Assembly: GCA_035567895.1 (NCBI GenBank)
Contig: DATMPC010000049.1
Coordinates: 1-64,000 of the forward strand
Origin: Terriglobales bacterium
GTDB taxonomy: Bacteria; Acidobacteriota; Terriglobia; Terriglobales; Acidobacteriaceae
Length of the DNA stretch: 64,000 nt
Direction: 5' to 3'
This document shows, piece after piece, positions 25,277-34,876 of this stretch. Under the pieces are notes generated by a model. That model searched no databases and was not told the DNA's origin. It worked only from the letters and a program-made list of their open reading frames with translations. Every line of letters starts with the position of its first letter. The stretch's first letter is position 1. A program made the position numbers and the translations under genes.

Positions 25277-27922
25277 ATGAGGAATCCAGCTCTCTGGGTT
25301 GTACTTCTTGCTGCATCCTTCGCGTTTTCTGCCGATTCGTCTGAAGCTCCCTCGCCTGCGCAGCGCATCGCGCTAGAAAAGAACTGGCACGTTCAATCCG
25401 CCTGCAAATTGAATGATGGAGGCGACAAGATTTCACGGCCGGGCTACAACGTGCAGAGTTGGCTTGCGACTACTGTCCCTCACACGGTTCTCGGCGCCCA
25501 AGTGGACGCGAAGATCTTTCCCGATCCTTTCTATGGAATGAATCTGCGCGCGATTCCCGGAACTACTTATCCCATCGGCAAGCTCTTTGCCAACCTGCCC
25601 ATGCCCGATGACAGCCCTTACAAGTGCTCGTGGTGGTATCGAACCGAGTTTCATCTTGGGCCGCAGCATCAGGGAAGAAGCGTGTGGCTGCATTTCGACG
25701 GCATCAATTACCGCGCGAACATCTGGGTAAACGGCAGCCTGATTGCCAATAGCACGCAGGTTGCGGGAGCGTACCGCACTTATGAGTTCAATGTGGGCGA
25801 TGCCGCGCACGCTGGCGAGAATGCCGTTGCAGTCGAGGTCTTTACCCAGACCGAGACTGATTTGGGAATCAACTTTGTTGATTGGAATCCGGCGCCGGCC
25901 GACAAGGCGATGGGACTGTGGCGCCCGGTGTACCTCACCCTCAGTGGTCCAGTTTCCGTGCGTTATCCCATGGTGAGTCCGCACTTTTCCGACGATTCGC
26001 TTACGGCGTCCGATCTGACTGTTGTCGGAGATCTGCAAAATAGCAGCGATCAAGAAGTTTCGGGAACGCTGGAAGCCGCGCTGGACGGCATCGGAACGGT
26101 CCAGCAGCCGGTAACGCTTGCAGCCAATGAGCACAAGAGTTTTACTTTTGCCCCCGAGCAGTATCCGCAACTGCGCGTCAAGAATCCGAAGCTATGGTGG
26201 CCTTATCCATTGGGTCCGCAGAACCTTCAGACGGTGAGCATGAGATTTCGCACGTCGGATTCAATCTCTGACACGGCTACGGCGAAGTTCGGAATTCGCG
26301 AGATCACGGCGGAGAAGACTCCGGAAGGCCATGAACTGTTTCACATTAACCGCCACGACATACTGATTCGCGGTGGTGGTTGGTCGCCAGACATGTTCCT
26401 GCGCGTCAATAGCGAACGCATGCAGGACGAGCTGCGCCACGTCCGCAATCTCGGACTCAACACCATTCGCCTCGAAGGCAAGCTCGAGACCGATGAGTTT
26501 TTCGACCTCGCGGACCGTTATGGGATTCTGGTGATGGCCGGCTGGTGCTGCTGCGATCACTGGGAGCACTGGGACAAGTGGAAGCCTGAGGATCACGAGA
26601 TCGCGAAGGCTTCGTTAGCCAGCCAGCTTGATCGCCTGCGCAGCCATCCTAGTCTGCTGGTTTGGCTTTATGGCAGCGATAATCCGCCGCCGGAGGACGT
26701 CGAATCCGATTACCTCGCAGTTCTGAAGGATCGCAATTGGCCGAACCCTTATATTTCTTCCGCCAGCGCGACGCCCACGACCGTCACCGGTCCGAGCGGC
26801 GTGAAGATGTCAGGACCTTACGACTATGTTCCACCTTCTTATTGGTTGCGTGATCCAGGCCGCTGGGGCGGAGCTTACGGCTTCAATACTGAGACGAGTC
26901 CGGGGCCAGCGCCGCCACTGATCAGCTCATTGCAGAAGTTTGTCCCGAAACAGAACTTGTGGCCACACGATGATGTCTGGAATTTCCACGCCGGTGGCGG
27001 CAGTTTTACCCAGACCAACATCTTCGACAACGCGATGTCGGTCACATATGGCCCGCCGACATCGCTAGCCGACTACCAGAAGAAGGCGCAGGCGATGACT
27101 TACGAGGGCGAGCGTGCCATGTTCGAGGCTTATGCGCGCAACAAGTACAACTCCACAGGCGTGATTCAGTGGATGCTCAACAACGCCTGGCCGTCGGTGA
27201 TCTGGCATTTATATGACTATTACCTTGTCCCTGGCGGGGGTTACTTCGGAGTTAAGAAGGCTAACGAACTGGTTCACGCGCAATATTCGTATGACGATGC
27301 CTCGGTAGTGGTCGTAAACAGCCTTTATGAGGCGCAGAAAGGCCTCAAAATGCGCGTCCGAGTGCTCGATTTGACCGCAAAAGAGCTGTTTAGCGAGACA
27401 AAAAACGTCGATATCGAGCCCGACAGCGTTGCCCGAGTGCTGACAATCCCTACGATTAGCGTCGATAAAGCGCCTTATTTCGTGCGCCTTGACCTCACAG
27501 ACGCGGCCGGGAAGAGCGTTAGTACGAACTTTTACTGGCTTCCAACGGCGCTCGATGACCTCGATTGGGAGAAAACAAACTACTTTACGACGCCAGCGAA
27601 GTACGCAGATATGACCGGATTAGCGACTCTACCGGCCACAAACGTGGAGTGGAATAGCCAGATAGAGCGTCGTAACGATGAGCAACTTGTGCGCGTAACG
27701 CTGCGCAATACTGGCAAAAACATTGCATTTCTTGTGCATAGCGAACTTAAACGCGAGCACGGAAGTGACGATATCGCGCCAGTTCTATGGGACGATAACT
27801 ACATTTCGCTGCTTCCGGGTGAGTCCAGGACGCTCAGCGCTGTAGTTAAGCTGCGCGATTTGGGCGGCGTCGCGCCTCTGGTTCACGTCGATGGATGGAA
27901 TGTGAAGGCGGTTGCGAGATGA
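25277..27922 (+). CDS. Secreted GH2 glycosidase, exo-beta-glucosaminidase-like
   Basis: 881 residues from ATG 25277 (a TTG two codons earlier is less likely). Signal peptide to about residue 22. Order: sugar-binding jelly roll with WWYRTEFHL, LHFDGINYRANIWVNG; immunoglobulin domains; TIM barrel from about 370 with RLEGKLETDEFFDLADRYG and the Cys-rich MAGWCCCDHWEHWDKW; YGSDNPPPEDVE (acid/base region) and GGAYGFNTETSPGP (nucleophile Glu). These are signatures of the CsxA-like GH2 branch acting on chitosan oligomers or mannosyl-glycans. Periplasmic or secreted. The exact substrate is inferred. Confidence 0.85.
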   Translation: MRNPALWVVLLAASFAFSADSSEAPSPAQRIALEKNWHVQSACKLNDGGDKISRPGYNVQSWLATTVPHTVLGAQVDAKIFPDPFYGMNLRAIPGTTYPIGKLFANLPMPDDSPYKCSWWYRTEFHLGPQHQGRSVWLHFDGINYRANIWVNGSLIANSTQVAGAYRTYEFNVGDAAHAGENAVAVEVFTQTETDLGINFVDWNPAPADKAMGLWRPVYLTLSGPVSVRYPMVSPHFSDDSLTASDLTVVGDLQNSSDQEVSGTLEAALDGIGTVQQPVTLAANEHKSFTFAPEQYPQLRVKNPKLWWPYPLGPQNLQTVSMRFRTSDSISDTATAKFGIREITAEKTPEGHELFHINRHDILIRGGGWSPDMFLRVNSERMQDELRHVRNLGLNTIRLEGKLETDEFFDLADRYGILVMAGWCCCDHWEHWDKWKPEDHEIAKASLASQLDRLRSHPSLLVWLYGSDNPPPEDVESDYLAVLKDRNWPNPYISSASATPTTVTGPSGVKMSGPYDYVPPSYWLRDPGRWGGAYGFNTETSPGPAPPLISSLQKFVPKQNLWPHDDVWNFHAGGGSFTQTNIFDNAMSVTYGPPTSLADYQKKAQAMTYEGERAMFEAYARNKYNSTGVIQWMLNNAWPSVIWHLYDYYLVPGGGYFGVKKANELVHAQYSYDDASVVVVNSLYEAQKGLKMRVRVLDLTAKELFSETKNVDIEPDSVARVLTIPTISVDKAPYFVRLDLTDAAGKSVSTNFYWLPTALDDLDWEKTNYFTTPAKYADMTGLATLPATNVEWNSQIERRNDEQLVRVTLRNTGKNIAFLVHSELKREHGSDDIAPVLWDDNYISLLPGESRTLSAVVKLRDLGGVAPLVHVDGWNVKAVAR

Positions 27923-27923
27923 C

Positions 27924-28016
27924 GTCAGTACCGGCGGCGGTAGCCGCTGGGTGCGTGAGTATAGATGCTGACAGACACGCGCCACCAACCCAGCGGCTAC
28001 TGCCGCAGGTACTGAC
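27924..28016. repeat. GTCAGTACC-type inverted repeat filling the intergenic gap
   Basis: 29-bp arms at 27924-27952 and 27988-28016 match as reverse complements with two mismatches, enclosing 35 bp. It begins 2 bp after the GH2 stop and ends 3 bp before the next ATG, so it makes up nearly the whole intergenic region and would be the 5' UTR of the downstream permease if co-transcribed. Confidence 0.85.
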
Positions 28017-28019
28017 CTA

Positions 28020-29399
28020 ATGAGCGACTCAACAGCAACTTCCCAACCACCTCATCTCCGCCGCGTCCTCACACTCTGGGACCTCATCTTTTACGGCATC
28101 GTACTCATCCAGCCAATCGCCCCGGTTCCACTCTACGGCGTCGCGCAAAAGCTCTCTAACGGCCACTTCGCGACCATCATTCTCGTCGCAATGTTCGCGA
28201 TGATGATCACCGCAGTCAGCTATGGACGCATGGCAGCGCTGTATCCAGCCGCAGGATCGGCTTACACGTACGTTGGCCGCGGCCTGAATCCCCATTTGGG
28301 ATTTCTTGCGGGATGGGCGATGTTCCTCGATTACCTGCTGCAACCGCTTATCAATACCATCTGGATCTCGACCGCGCTGCACGAGCGGTATGTGGGTGCA
28401 GTGCCGTTCTTCGCCTGGGCGGCCATTATCGCGGCGATCATTACGCTACTCAATCTTCGTGGAATTCGTTCATCGGCGCTCGCCAATAAAGCCCTGTTAT
28501 TCGTGATGTTCGTCGTCGTTGGTCTGTTTGTTGTCCTCGCAATCCGCTTTTTGCTGCGCGCGAACGGTGTTACTGGCCTGTTTTCGACGCAGCCTTTCTA
28601 TGATCCGCGCACATTTGACTCCCATCGCATCTGGAGTGCGACCTCATTTGCGGCGCTCACTTACATTGGCTTTGACGGCGTCACTACGTTGGCGGAGGAC
28701 GTAGAGAATCCCAAACGCAACGTTTTGCTGGCCACAGTTCTGGTTTGCGTCTTCACGGGACTATTTGGCGGATTGCTAGTGTATCTGGCGCAGCTTGTCT
28801 GGCCCGACTGGCACGTGTTCCCAAATCTGGAGACCGCTTTCATGGACGTTTGCAGCCGCGTCGGCGGAACGTTCCTGTTCAACGCTATGGGCATAATCCT
28901 GATTCTCGCCGCCTTCGGCAGCGCACTAACCGGCGGGCTCGGCGCCGCGCGCCTGCTCTTTGGCATGGGACGCGACAATGTCTTGCCACGCCGCATCTTC
29001 GGTCATTTGAGTCCCGGAAGCAGCACGCCGACGTACAACATCCTCATCATTGGTGGCTTGAGCTTTCTGGGCGCGATCGCGCTCAACCGTTTTGGGAACG
29101 CATACGAGCACGCGGGTGAACTGCTTAACTTCGGAGCATTTCTGGCGTTTATGGGGGTCAATCTGGCGACGTTCTGGCAGTTTGCCGTGACTACCCAGAC
29201 GGGATATCGCAAGAGGGTCTTCGCAGACGTCTTGCTACCGTTAATCGGCTTCGGCTTCTGCGCGCTGATCTGGTGGAATCTCAATCCGCTAGCCAAGACG
29301 ATCGGTGGTATCTGGTTCGCGATCGGGTTGGTCTACCTTGCCATTACCACGCGAGCCTTTCGCGAGGCTCCGGCAATGATCGATTTCAGCGAGTCGTAA
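28020..29399 (+). CDS. APC-family amino acid permease
   Basis: 459 residues, about 12 predicted helices. Typical APC features: first helix LTLWDLIFYGIVLIQPIAP, AVSYGRMAALYPAAGSAYTYVGRGLNPHLGF, helix 6 ATSFAALTYIGFDGVTTLAEDVENPKRN. Imports amino acids or amines by H+ symport; the substrate is not deducible. There is no Shine-Dalgarno beyond repeat sequence before the ATG. It follows the GH2 gene across a palindromic repeat and could be co-transcribed with it. Confidence 0.87.
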   Translation: MSDSTATSQPPHLRRVLTLWDLIFYGIVLIQPIAPVPLYGVAQKLSNGHFATIILVAMFAMMITAVSYGRMAALYPAAGSAYTYVGRGLNPHLGFLAGWAMFLDYLLQPLINTIWISTALHERYVGAVPFFAWAAIIAAIITLLNLRGIRSSALANKALLFVMFVVVGLFVVLAIRFLLRANGVTGLFSTQPFYDPRTFDSHRIWSATSFAALTYIGFDGVTTLAEDVENPKRNVLLATVLVCVFTGLFGGLLVYLAQLVWPDWHVFPNLETAFMDVCSRVGGTFLFNAMGIILILAAFGSALTGGLGAARLLFGMGRDNVLPRRIFGHLSPGSSTPTYNILIIGGLSFLGAIALNRFGNAYEHAGELLNFGAFLAFMGVNLATFWQFAVTTQTGYRKRVFADVLLPLIGFGFCALIWWNLNPLAKTIGGIWFAIGLVYLAITTRAFREAPAMIDFSES

Positions 29400-29834
29400 G
29401 CCAGGACCGCACACAAAATCGTGTCGGGACATGAAGAGGAATTGTCTAGCTTCCAGATAGTTTTGTTTCAGCAAGTTACGCTGTCCCACTGTCCCAAAAC
29501 CCTAGGGTGCGCGGGACAGTGGGACACTTGAGGTTGCGTCGGTTCAACGTCCACAGCCCAGGGCGGCTGTGCCGCAGCGAACACTCGTCATTCGGTTGCC
29601 GGGACAAACACTGAAAAAGAGGCTCTTGTCCCGATTCGAGCAGTTCATCTAAGTCACAGTCGGACAGGCACTTGCGTTGGAATTCAGCTTTTGTCCCGTT
29701 GTCCCGAACCCTATACTCCCGGGACAACGGGACAAGCTCATGTTTCCCGCCCGATATACTGCTCGGTCTGCCTTTCGAAAACAAAACGCAGCCGAGCTGC
29801 GAGCAGGGGAATCTACAGCACTTCACGCACCTGA
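29400..29834. other. Intergenic region with stacked GGGACA palindromes
   Basis: Three hairpins built on GGGACA/TGTCCC: TGTCCCACTGTCCC (29482-29495) with GGGACAGTGGGACA (29513-29526); a weaker GGGACAA...TTGTCCC near 29602-29632; and a perfect 16-bp stem, TTGTCCCGTTGTCCCG (29691-29706) with CGGGACAACGGGACAA (29720-29735). Loops of the first and last share AACCCTA. No gene is credible here. The first stem could act as a bidirectional terminator for the permease, though no T-run follows. Confidence 0.7.
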
Positions 29835-32567
29835 ATGACTTCGACCGGATCGTCTCGCCGCTCCCGCCGTCTCTCCTATCTTTTCCGAATTTTCTCTTGC
29901 GCGCTTCTGCTGACGGTGTCACAAGTTCCGGCTGGCGCAGACAAACCCGTACTCGCACAAGATCAGGGCTACGTGGCATTGCAGCAAGAACTGCAAAGGC
30001 TACGGACGACCGCCCGCCTCATGCATACGACTGCGCATCCCGACGACGAAGATGGCGGTATCCTCACGCTTCAATCCCGCGGCAAAGGGACAACTGCGCT
30101 TTTATGCAGCCTCACGCGCGGACAAGGCGGGCAGAACAAATCCGGAGACGCCTTCTCCGACGAACTCGGTGTGCTTCGCACCCTCGAGCTGCTCGCTGCC
30201 GATGAATACTACGGTGTGGAGCAGCGCTTCACACGCGTTGCTGACTTCGGTTTTTCCAAAACTCCGGAAGAGACATTTGCGAAGTGGGGCGGCCACGACG
30301 TTGCCATCGGCGATTTAGTGCGCATCATCCGAACCTTCCGCCCCGATGTTCTGGTTGCACGTTTCTCCGGAACCTCTCGCGATGGCCATGCGCATCATCA
30401 GGCTTCGGCGATCGTGACGCGCGAAGCCTTTCGCGCAGCCGGCGATCCCAATCGCTTTCCTGAGCAAATCAAGGAAGGACTGCTGCCCTGGCAGCCGAAG
30501 AAGCTTTATGTGGGCAACTTTGGAGATGCCGAAGGCTCCAACGTAGGATTCGATATCGGAACCTACTCTCCTCTTTTGGGAAAGTCATATACGCAATTTG
30601 CCGTCGAAGGGCTTGCCCGTCAGACTTCGCAGGGTACCGGCGGCTTCCGTGTTCCGCCCGGACATCGCTTCACGTACTACAGGCGCGTCGACTCGGTGCT
30701 TCCGCCGGCGAAGCTGGAGCCCGGTGAGGAAGAGGGAACCGAAGACGACTTCTTCGATGGTATCGACGTTACGCTCCCTGGATTAGCTTCCAGATTGGGA
30801 GCCGACGAAAGCAAAGTGCCGGCTCTACGAAAAGGATTGCAAGAACTCGCAAACCTCGTGAACGAAGCCGCAGAAAAGGCCAAGCCTCGCGATCCCTCCG
30901 ATGCCGGCGCACCTCTCATCGAAGGACTGAAGCTCACGCGCGATCTGATCAGGCAAGTAGATCAGTCCGCACTTACACCGGCGCAGAAGCTTGAACTGCT
31001 GACGAATCTTAGGACAAAAGAAGCGCAGTTCGAGCGCGCTGCCAACCTGGCCTTGGGTGTGCTGCTCGATCTGAGCGTCGACCCTCCCGAGGGGTCGCAG
31101 AGCGGCTTCTTCCGCTTAGAGCAGACCTTGCAGACCGCGGTTCCTGGACAGACCTTTACACTCACCGCGCGCTTCTACAACCGTGGAACCGAGAATCTCG
31201 AGCCCGAACAGATCGTGCTCGACATGCCTGAAGGCTTTACTTCGGAGATCGTGAAGCGCGATCTCAAGCCGCTGCACTCCGGCGACGTGGCCTCTGTCCA
31301 ATTTCGCATGACCGTTCCTCAGGATGCTCAACTTACGAAGCCCTATTGGGGTCGCAGCAATGCGTACACCGAAACCGTAGACAAATTCACCAATCCCGCG
31401 TATGCGACGCTACCGCTTCCACCATGGCCGGTGCAGGCGCATGCCGTTTACAACGTGGTCGAGGGGAAGGGAACCGCCCATGCTGTGGCGATGGCCAAGT
31501 ACATCGATCCCGTTTCGGGACAAGGACAGCATGAACTCGCCATCGCTCCCGCGCTCTCGCTAGAGTTTGCCAACGCGTCCCAGATTGTGAGGGCCGACTC
31601 GAGTCAACCCTTTCACGTTACCGTAAGAGTTCGAAGCCAGCTCACAACGCCCGCAAACGCAAACCTGCACCTCGCCGTTCCCACCGGATGGTCCGTGAAT
31701 CCCGCAAGCAGTCCGGTTCATTTGGAACATGAGGGCGATGTTGCTGAACTCGAATTCACTGTGTCGCCCAAAGCAGACGGCGAAAAGCACTACGATCTGA
31801 AAGCGATCGCTGAATATCAAGGCAAGCAGCTCAGCGAAGGATTCCGCGTCGTTACGCGTTCGGATCTCGACACGTTCTACTACTATCGTCCAGCGAGCCT
31901 CGACGTAAGCGCAGTGCATGTAAATGTTCCACCGGGACTGCGTGTGGGATACGTCATGGGCGCAGGCGATGAAATCCCTGCCAGCCTCAAGCAGCTCGGG
32001 ATCAACGTCGAGATAATCGCGCCTTCAGATCTACGATCGATTGATCTGTCACGCTTTCACACCATTGTGATGGGGATTCGCGCATACGACGTCAGCACGG
32101 ACGTTCGAGTTCATAACGGGAAGCTGCTGGATTTCGTCTCTCGGGGCGGAACGCTCATCCTGCAATACAACTCGAACACCAACGCCTTCAATACAGGCCA
32201 CTACACTCCGTATCCAGCGACTGACAGCAATCGACGCGTGAGCGTGGAAGAAGCTCCAGTGGAAATCCTGGAGCCCCAGAATCCCGTTCTGAACTATCCG
32301 AACAAAATCACAGCTCATGACTTCGATGGGTGGGTGCAGGAACGTGGCACATACTTCATGAGCGATTGGGACCCTCACTTCCATTCGCTGCTTTCTTCGC
32401 AAGATCCGGGCGAACAACCACTGAAAGGCGGATTGCTCGTAGCCCAATATGGGAAAGGAACCTACATCTATACCGGCTACGTGTTCTTTCGTCAGCTCCC
32501 TGCAGGGGTGCCGGGCGCCATTCGTCTGTTCGTGAATCTACTGAGCGCTGGGAGTGCAGCCCGTTGA
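29835..32567 (+). CDS. Secreted PIG-L deacetylase with NEW3-like and C-terminal GATase-like regions
   Basis: 910 residues, far longer than plain PIG-L enzymes (about 250). N-terminal signal region (about 15-40), then a PIG-L domain with the zinc motif TTAHPDDEDGG near residue 67 and GTSRDGHAHHQASA near 190. The middle (about 400-680) holds beta domains like those in NEW3/alpha-galactosidase-associated modules. The C-terminal 200 residues (VMGIRAYDVSTDVRVHNGKL, GGTLILQYN, GKGTYIYTG) resemble a ThuA/glutamine-amidotransferase-like Rossmann domain without a catalytic Cys that I can identify. Expected de-N-acetylation of a glycan or glycoconjugate outside the cytoplasm. Substrate unknown. Confidence 0.82.
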   Translation: MTSTGSSRRSRRLSYLFRIFSCALLLTVSQVPAGADKPVLAQDQGYVALQQELQRLRTTARLMHTTAHPDDEDGGILTLQSRGKGTTALLCSLTRGQGGQNKSGDAFSDELGVLRTLELLAADEYYGVEQRFTRVADFGFSKTPEETFAKWGGHDVAIGDLVRIIRTFRPDVLVARFSGTSRDGHAHHQASAIVTREAFRAAGDPNRFPEQIKEGLLPWQPKKLYVGNFGDAEGSNVGFDIGTYSPLLGKSYTQFAVEGLARQTSQGTGGFRVPPGHRFTYYRRVDSVLPPAKLEPGEEEGTEDDFFDGIDVTLPGLASRLGADESKVPALRKGLQELANLVNEAAEKAKPRDPSDAGAPLIEGLKLTRDLIRQVDQSALTPAQKLELLTNLRTKEAQFERAANLALGVLLDLSVDPPEGSQSGFFRLEQTLQTAVPGQTFTLTARFYNRGTENLEPEQIVLDMPEGFTSEIVKRDLKPLHSGDVASVQFRMTVPQDAQLTKPYWGRSNAYTETVDKFTNPAYATLPLPPWPVQAHAVYNVVEGKGTAHAVAMAKYIDPVSGQGQHELAIAPALSLEFANASQIVRADSSQPFHVTVRVRSQLTTPANANLHLAVPTGWSVNPASSPVHLEHEGDVAELEFTVSPKADGEKHYDLKAIAEYQGKQLSEGFRVVTRSDLDTFYYYRPASLDVSAVHVNVPPGLRVGYVMGAGDEIPASLKQLGINVEIIAPSDLRSIDLSRFHTIVMGIRAYDVSTDVRVHNGKLLDFVSRGGTLILQYNSNTNAFNTGHYTPYPATDSNRRVSVEEAPVEILEPQNPVLNYPNKITAHDFDGWVQERGTYFMSDWDPHFHSLLSSQDPGEQPLKGGLLVAQYGKGTYIYTGYVFFRQLPAGVPGAIRLFVNLLSAGSAAR

Positions 32568-32569
32568 TT

Positions 32570-32719
32570 TACCACGGAGACACTGAGTCACGGAGAACGG
32601 CACAAGACGTGCTCTTGCGGCGAGAATTCCCAAGATTATCTTCGATTTCTCACAATGCTACTCTCCTTTTGATCTTCACTTCCCCTGACTTTCTCCGTGA
32701 CTCCGTGTCTCCGTGGTGA
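32570..32719. repeat. CACGGAGA inverted repeat reaching into a start codon
   Basis: Arms at about 32570-32598 and 32690-32719 (ACCACGGAGACACTGAG against CTCCGTGTCTCCGTGGTGA) enclose about 90 bp. It is the same family as 7481-7667. The right arm's GTGGTGA supplies the GTG start codons of the following permease. Confidence 0.75.
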
Positions 32720-34179
32720 ATATAAAAGGGAGCGCGGCAGATCAGCGACTGATTCGCGGCATTGGTCTGCGCGAAGGTATCTCCCTTAACGTGATCGAGA
32801 TGATCGGCATTGGGCCGTTCATCACCATTCCTCTCATCGTTCATGCTGCTGGTGGACCGCAGGCGATGCTCGGATGGATCTTCGGCGCTGTGCTTGCGAT
32901 GTGCGATGGCATGGTGTGGGCGGAGCTTGGTGCCGCGCTTCCGCGCGCCGGTGGCTCATACGAGTACCTGAAAGAGATTTACGGGCCTAATGGCGCCGGC
33001 CGATGGCTGTCGTTCTTATACGTGTGGCAGTTGATGATGAGCGCTCCGCTCTCGGCTGCCTCCGGCTGTGTGGGTGTGGCCCAGTATGCCGGGTTCATAT
33101 TTCCGTCACTGCAGAGAGTGATTGCGGCTCACAGTGTCAATCTGGGATTTGGCGGATCTGCCCTCGCCGGTGTGAGCATAACGATTACCTACGGCACATT
33201 CGTCGCTGTGTTGGCTTGTATGCTGGCGATTGCGTTGGCATATCGCCGAGTTGATGCAGTTGGACGCATCTCGAATTGGCTGTTGGCCGGCGTCTTCGGA
33301 GCGATTGCCTGGATCATTTGGGCAGGCATTGCTCACTTCGATTCTGCTCGAGCCTTCGATTTCCCGCCGGGGGCTTTTCGTCTTGACCATGCCTTCTTCC
33401 TCGGCATGGGATCCGCAATGCTGATTGCCACTTACGATTACTGGGGCTACTACAATATCTGCTATCTGGGCGCGGAAGTGCGCGAGCCAGGAAAGACAAT
33501 TCCGCGCGCAATTCTCTACGCGATTCTGATCGTCGCAGCGATCTACATCGTAATGAACGTAAGCATTCTCGGAGTCGTGCCGTGGCGTGAGCTAGACCAG
33601 GCAGCTGCCAGTGACTCACGGTTCTATGTCGTTTCAACGATGATGCAACGGCTTTACGGAACACATGCGGGACAGTTCGTCGCGGTGCTGATTATCTGGA
33701 CCGCCTTTGCTTCCATCTTTTCGGTCCTGCTCGGCGTTTCGCGGATTCCGTATGCTGCCGCACTCGACGGCAACTTCTTCCAGATATTCGGGAGACTCAA
33801 TCCGCGCGGAAATTTTCCTTCATCTGCTCTGCTATGCATGGGAGCGCTCACGTGCGTTTTGTGCATGTTCCGATTAGCCGATTTAGTGGCTGCGCTGGTC
33901 GTCATCCGGATCATGATGCAATTCATCCTGCAGGCAGTCGGAGTGATGATCTTCCGTCACAGGGACCCGTCGCATGAACGTCCATTCCGCATGTGGCTAT
34001 ATCCACTACCGGCGCTGCTCGCGTTAGCTGGATTCGTTTACATTCTCATATCCAGAAAGAATTTCGAACGTGAGGTAATACTAGCTACTGTGTTGATCGT
34101 CTTTGGAACAGTGGCGTATCTCATCCGTGCCCGCACTCGCGGAGAGTGGCCGTTCGTGACAAACAGCTCTGCCCGTTAG
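32713..34179 (+). CDS. APC-family amino acid permease
   Basis: 488 residues from GTG 32713 (a second GTG at 32716 is equally possible). About 12 helices; APC motifs: GISLNVIEMIGIGPFITIPL (unwound helix 1), AELGAALPRAGGSYEYLKEIYG, and YYNICYLGAEVREPGKTIPRA. Not closely similar to the permease at 28020. No Shine-Dalgarno is seen, because the start lies in a palindromic repeat; the N-terminus may have been reset by the repeat's insertion. Substrate unknown. Confidence 0.85.
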   Translation: MVNIKGSAADQRLIRGIGLREGISLNVIEMIGIGPFITIPLIVHAAGGPQAMLGWIFGAVLAMCDGMVWAELGAALPRAGGSYEYLKEIYGPNGAGRWLSFLYVWQLMMSAPLSAASGCVGVAQYAGFIFPSLQRVIAAHSVNLGFGGSALAGVSITITYGTFVAVLACMLAIALAYRRVDAVGRISNWLLAGVFGAIAWIIWAGIAHFDSARAFDFPPGAFRLDHAFFLGMGSAMLIATYDYWGYYNICYLGAEVREPGKTIPRAILYAILIVAAIYIVMNVSILGVVPWRELDQAAASDSRFYVVSTMMQRLYGTHAGQFVAVLIIWTAFASIFSVLLGVSRIPYAAALDGNFFQIFGRLNPRGNFPSSALLCMGALTCVLCMFRLADLVAALVVIRIMMQFILQAVGVMIFRHRDPSHERPFRMWLYPLPALLALAGFVYILISRKNFEREVILATVLIVFGTVAYLIRARTRGEWPFVTNSSAR

Positions 34180-34228
34180 TCCCAGATGCTATGCTTTCCG
34201 GTTCCAACTTCGTCCCAGGAGAGCTACT

Positions 34229-34837
34229 GTGAACAACATCAAAGCGATTGCGATTCTCGTCAGCGCGTGTTTCCTGTCCTCAGTTGCTGCTTTTGCTCAA
34301 GCCGGCGCTGCGGCCAAGCCGGCATCTGAGCCACCAACGATTGCATCGGTTCTTGATCGCCAACTCAGCGGCATCGAGCGCAACATCATGGGCGCCGCTG
34401 AAGCCATCTCAGCTGACAAGTACGATTTTTCTCCGGCGACTGCGAACATTCCGGGAGATTTCAAGACTCCGAGTCCAGTACGCACGATGGGCGAGCAGTT
34501 CAAGCACATTGGAGATGCCCTCGAGTTGTATGGATCCGCAATTCTCGGAGAAAAGCGCCCTGCAACCCCCGATGAGAACGGCCCGAAGAACGTTAAGACC
34601 AAGGACGACGTCATCAACTATCTGAAGGCCTCGTTTGCCAAAGGTCACAGCGCGATCAAAATGATCAATCAGCAAAACGTTGTCGAAGAGATCCCGGCAC
34701 CGTTTGGCAATTCGAAGACTACGCGCCTCTCTCTTGCTGTGGGTATGGTTGGACACAGCAACAACCACTACGGCCAGATCATTGAGTATCTTCGTATGAA
34801 CGGTATGGTTCCTCCCGAGAGCCAGCCTCGCAAATAG
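34229..34837 (+). CDS. Exported DinB-family protein
   Basis: 202 residues from GTG 34229 with AGGAGAG upstream. Signal peptide (to about residue 24, AFAQA). The rest is a DinB/DUF664-type four-helix bundle: LDRQLSGIERNIMGAAEAI, MGEQFKHIGDAL with a metal-ligand His, and VGHSNNHYGQIIEYLRMNGM with the HxxxHYGQ pair. Known: DinB-fold proteins bind metal and include thiol-dependent transferases; exported versions are common in acidobacteria but uncharacterised. Spacing of 49 bp after the permease. Confidence 0.83.
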   Translation: MNNIKAIAILVSACFLSSVAAFAQAGAAAKPASEPPTIASVLDRQLSGIERNIMGAAEAISADKYDFSPATANIPGDFKTPSPVRTMGEQFKHIGDALELYGSAILGEKRPATPDENGPKNVKTKDDVINYLKASFAKGHSAIKMINQQNVVEEIPAPFGNSKTTRLSLAVGMVGHSNNHYGQIIEYLRMNGMVPPESQPRK

Positions 34838-34847
34838 CCGAAATCCT

Positions 34848-34876
34848 CTGGGAGGACCAGTGGCTTGTCCTCCCAG
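34848..34876 (+). terminator. Hairpin after the DinB gene, possible terminator
   Basis: CTGGGAGGAC (34848-34857) pairs perfectly with GTCCTCCCAG (34867-34876), 9-base loop. No T-tract follows, so it may stabilise the 3' end rather than terminate. Confidence 0.5.
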
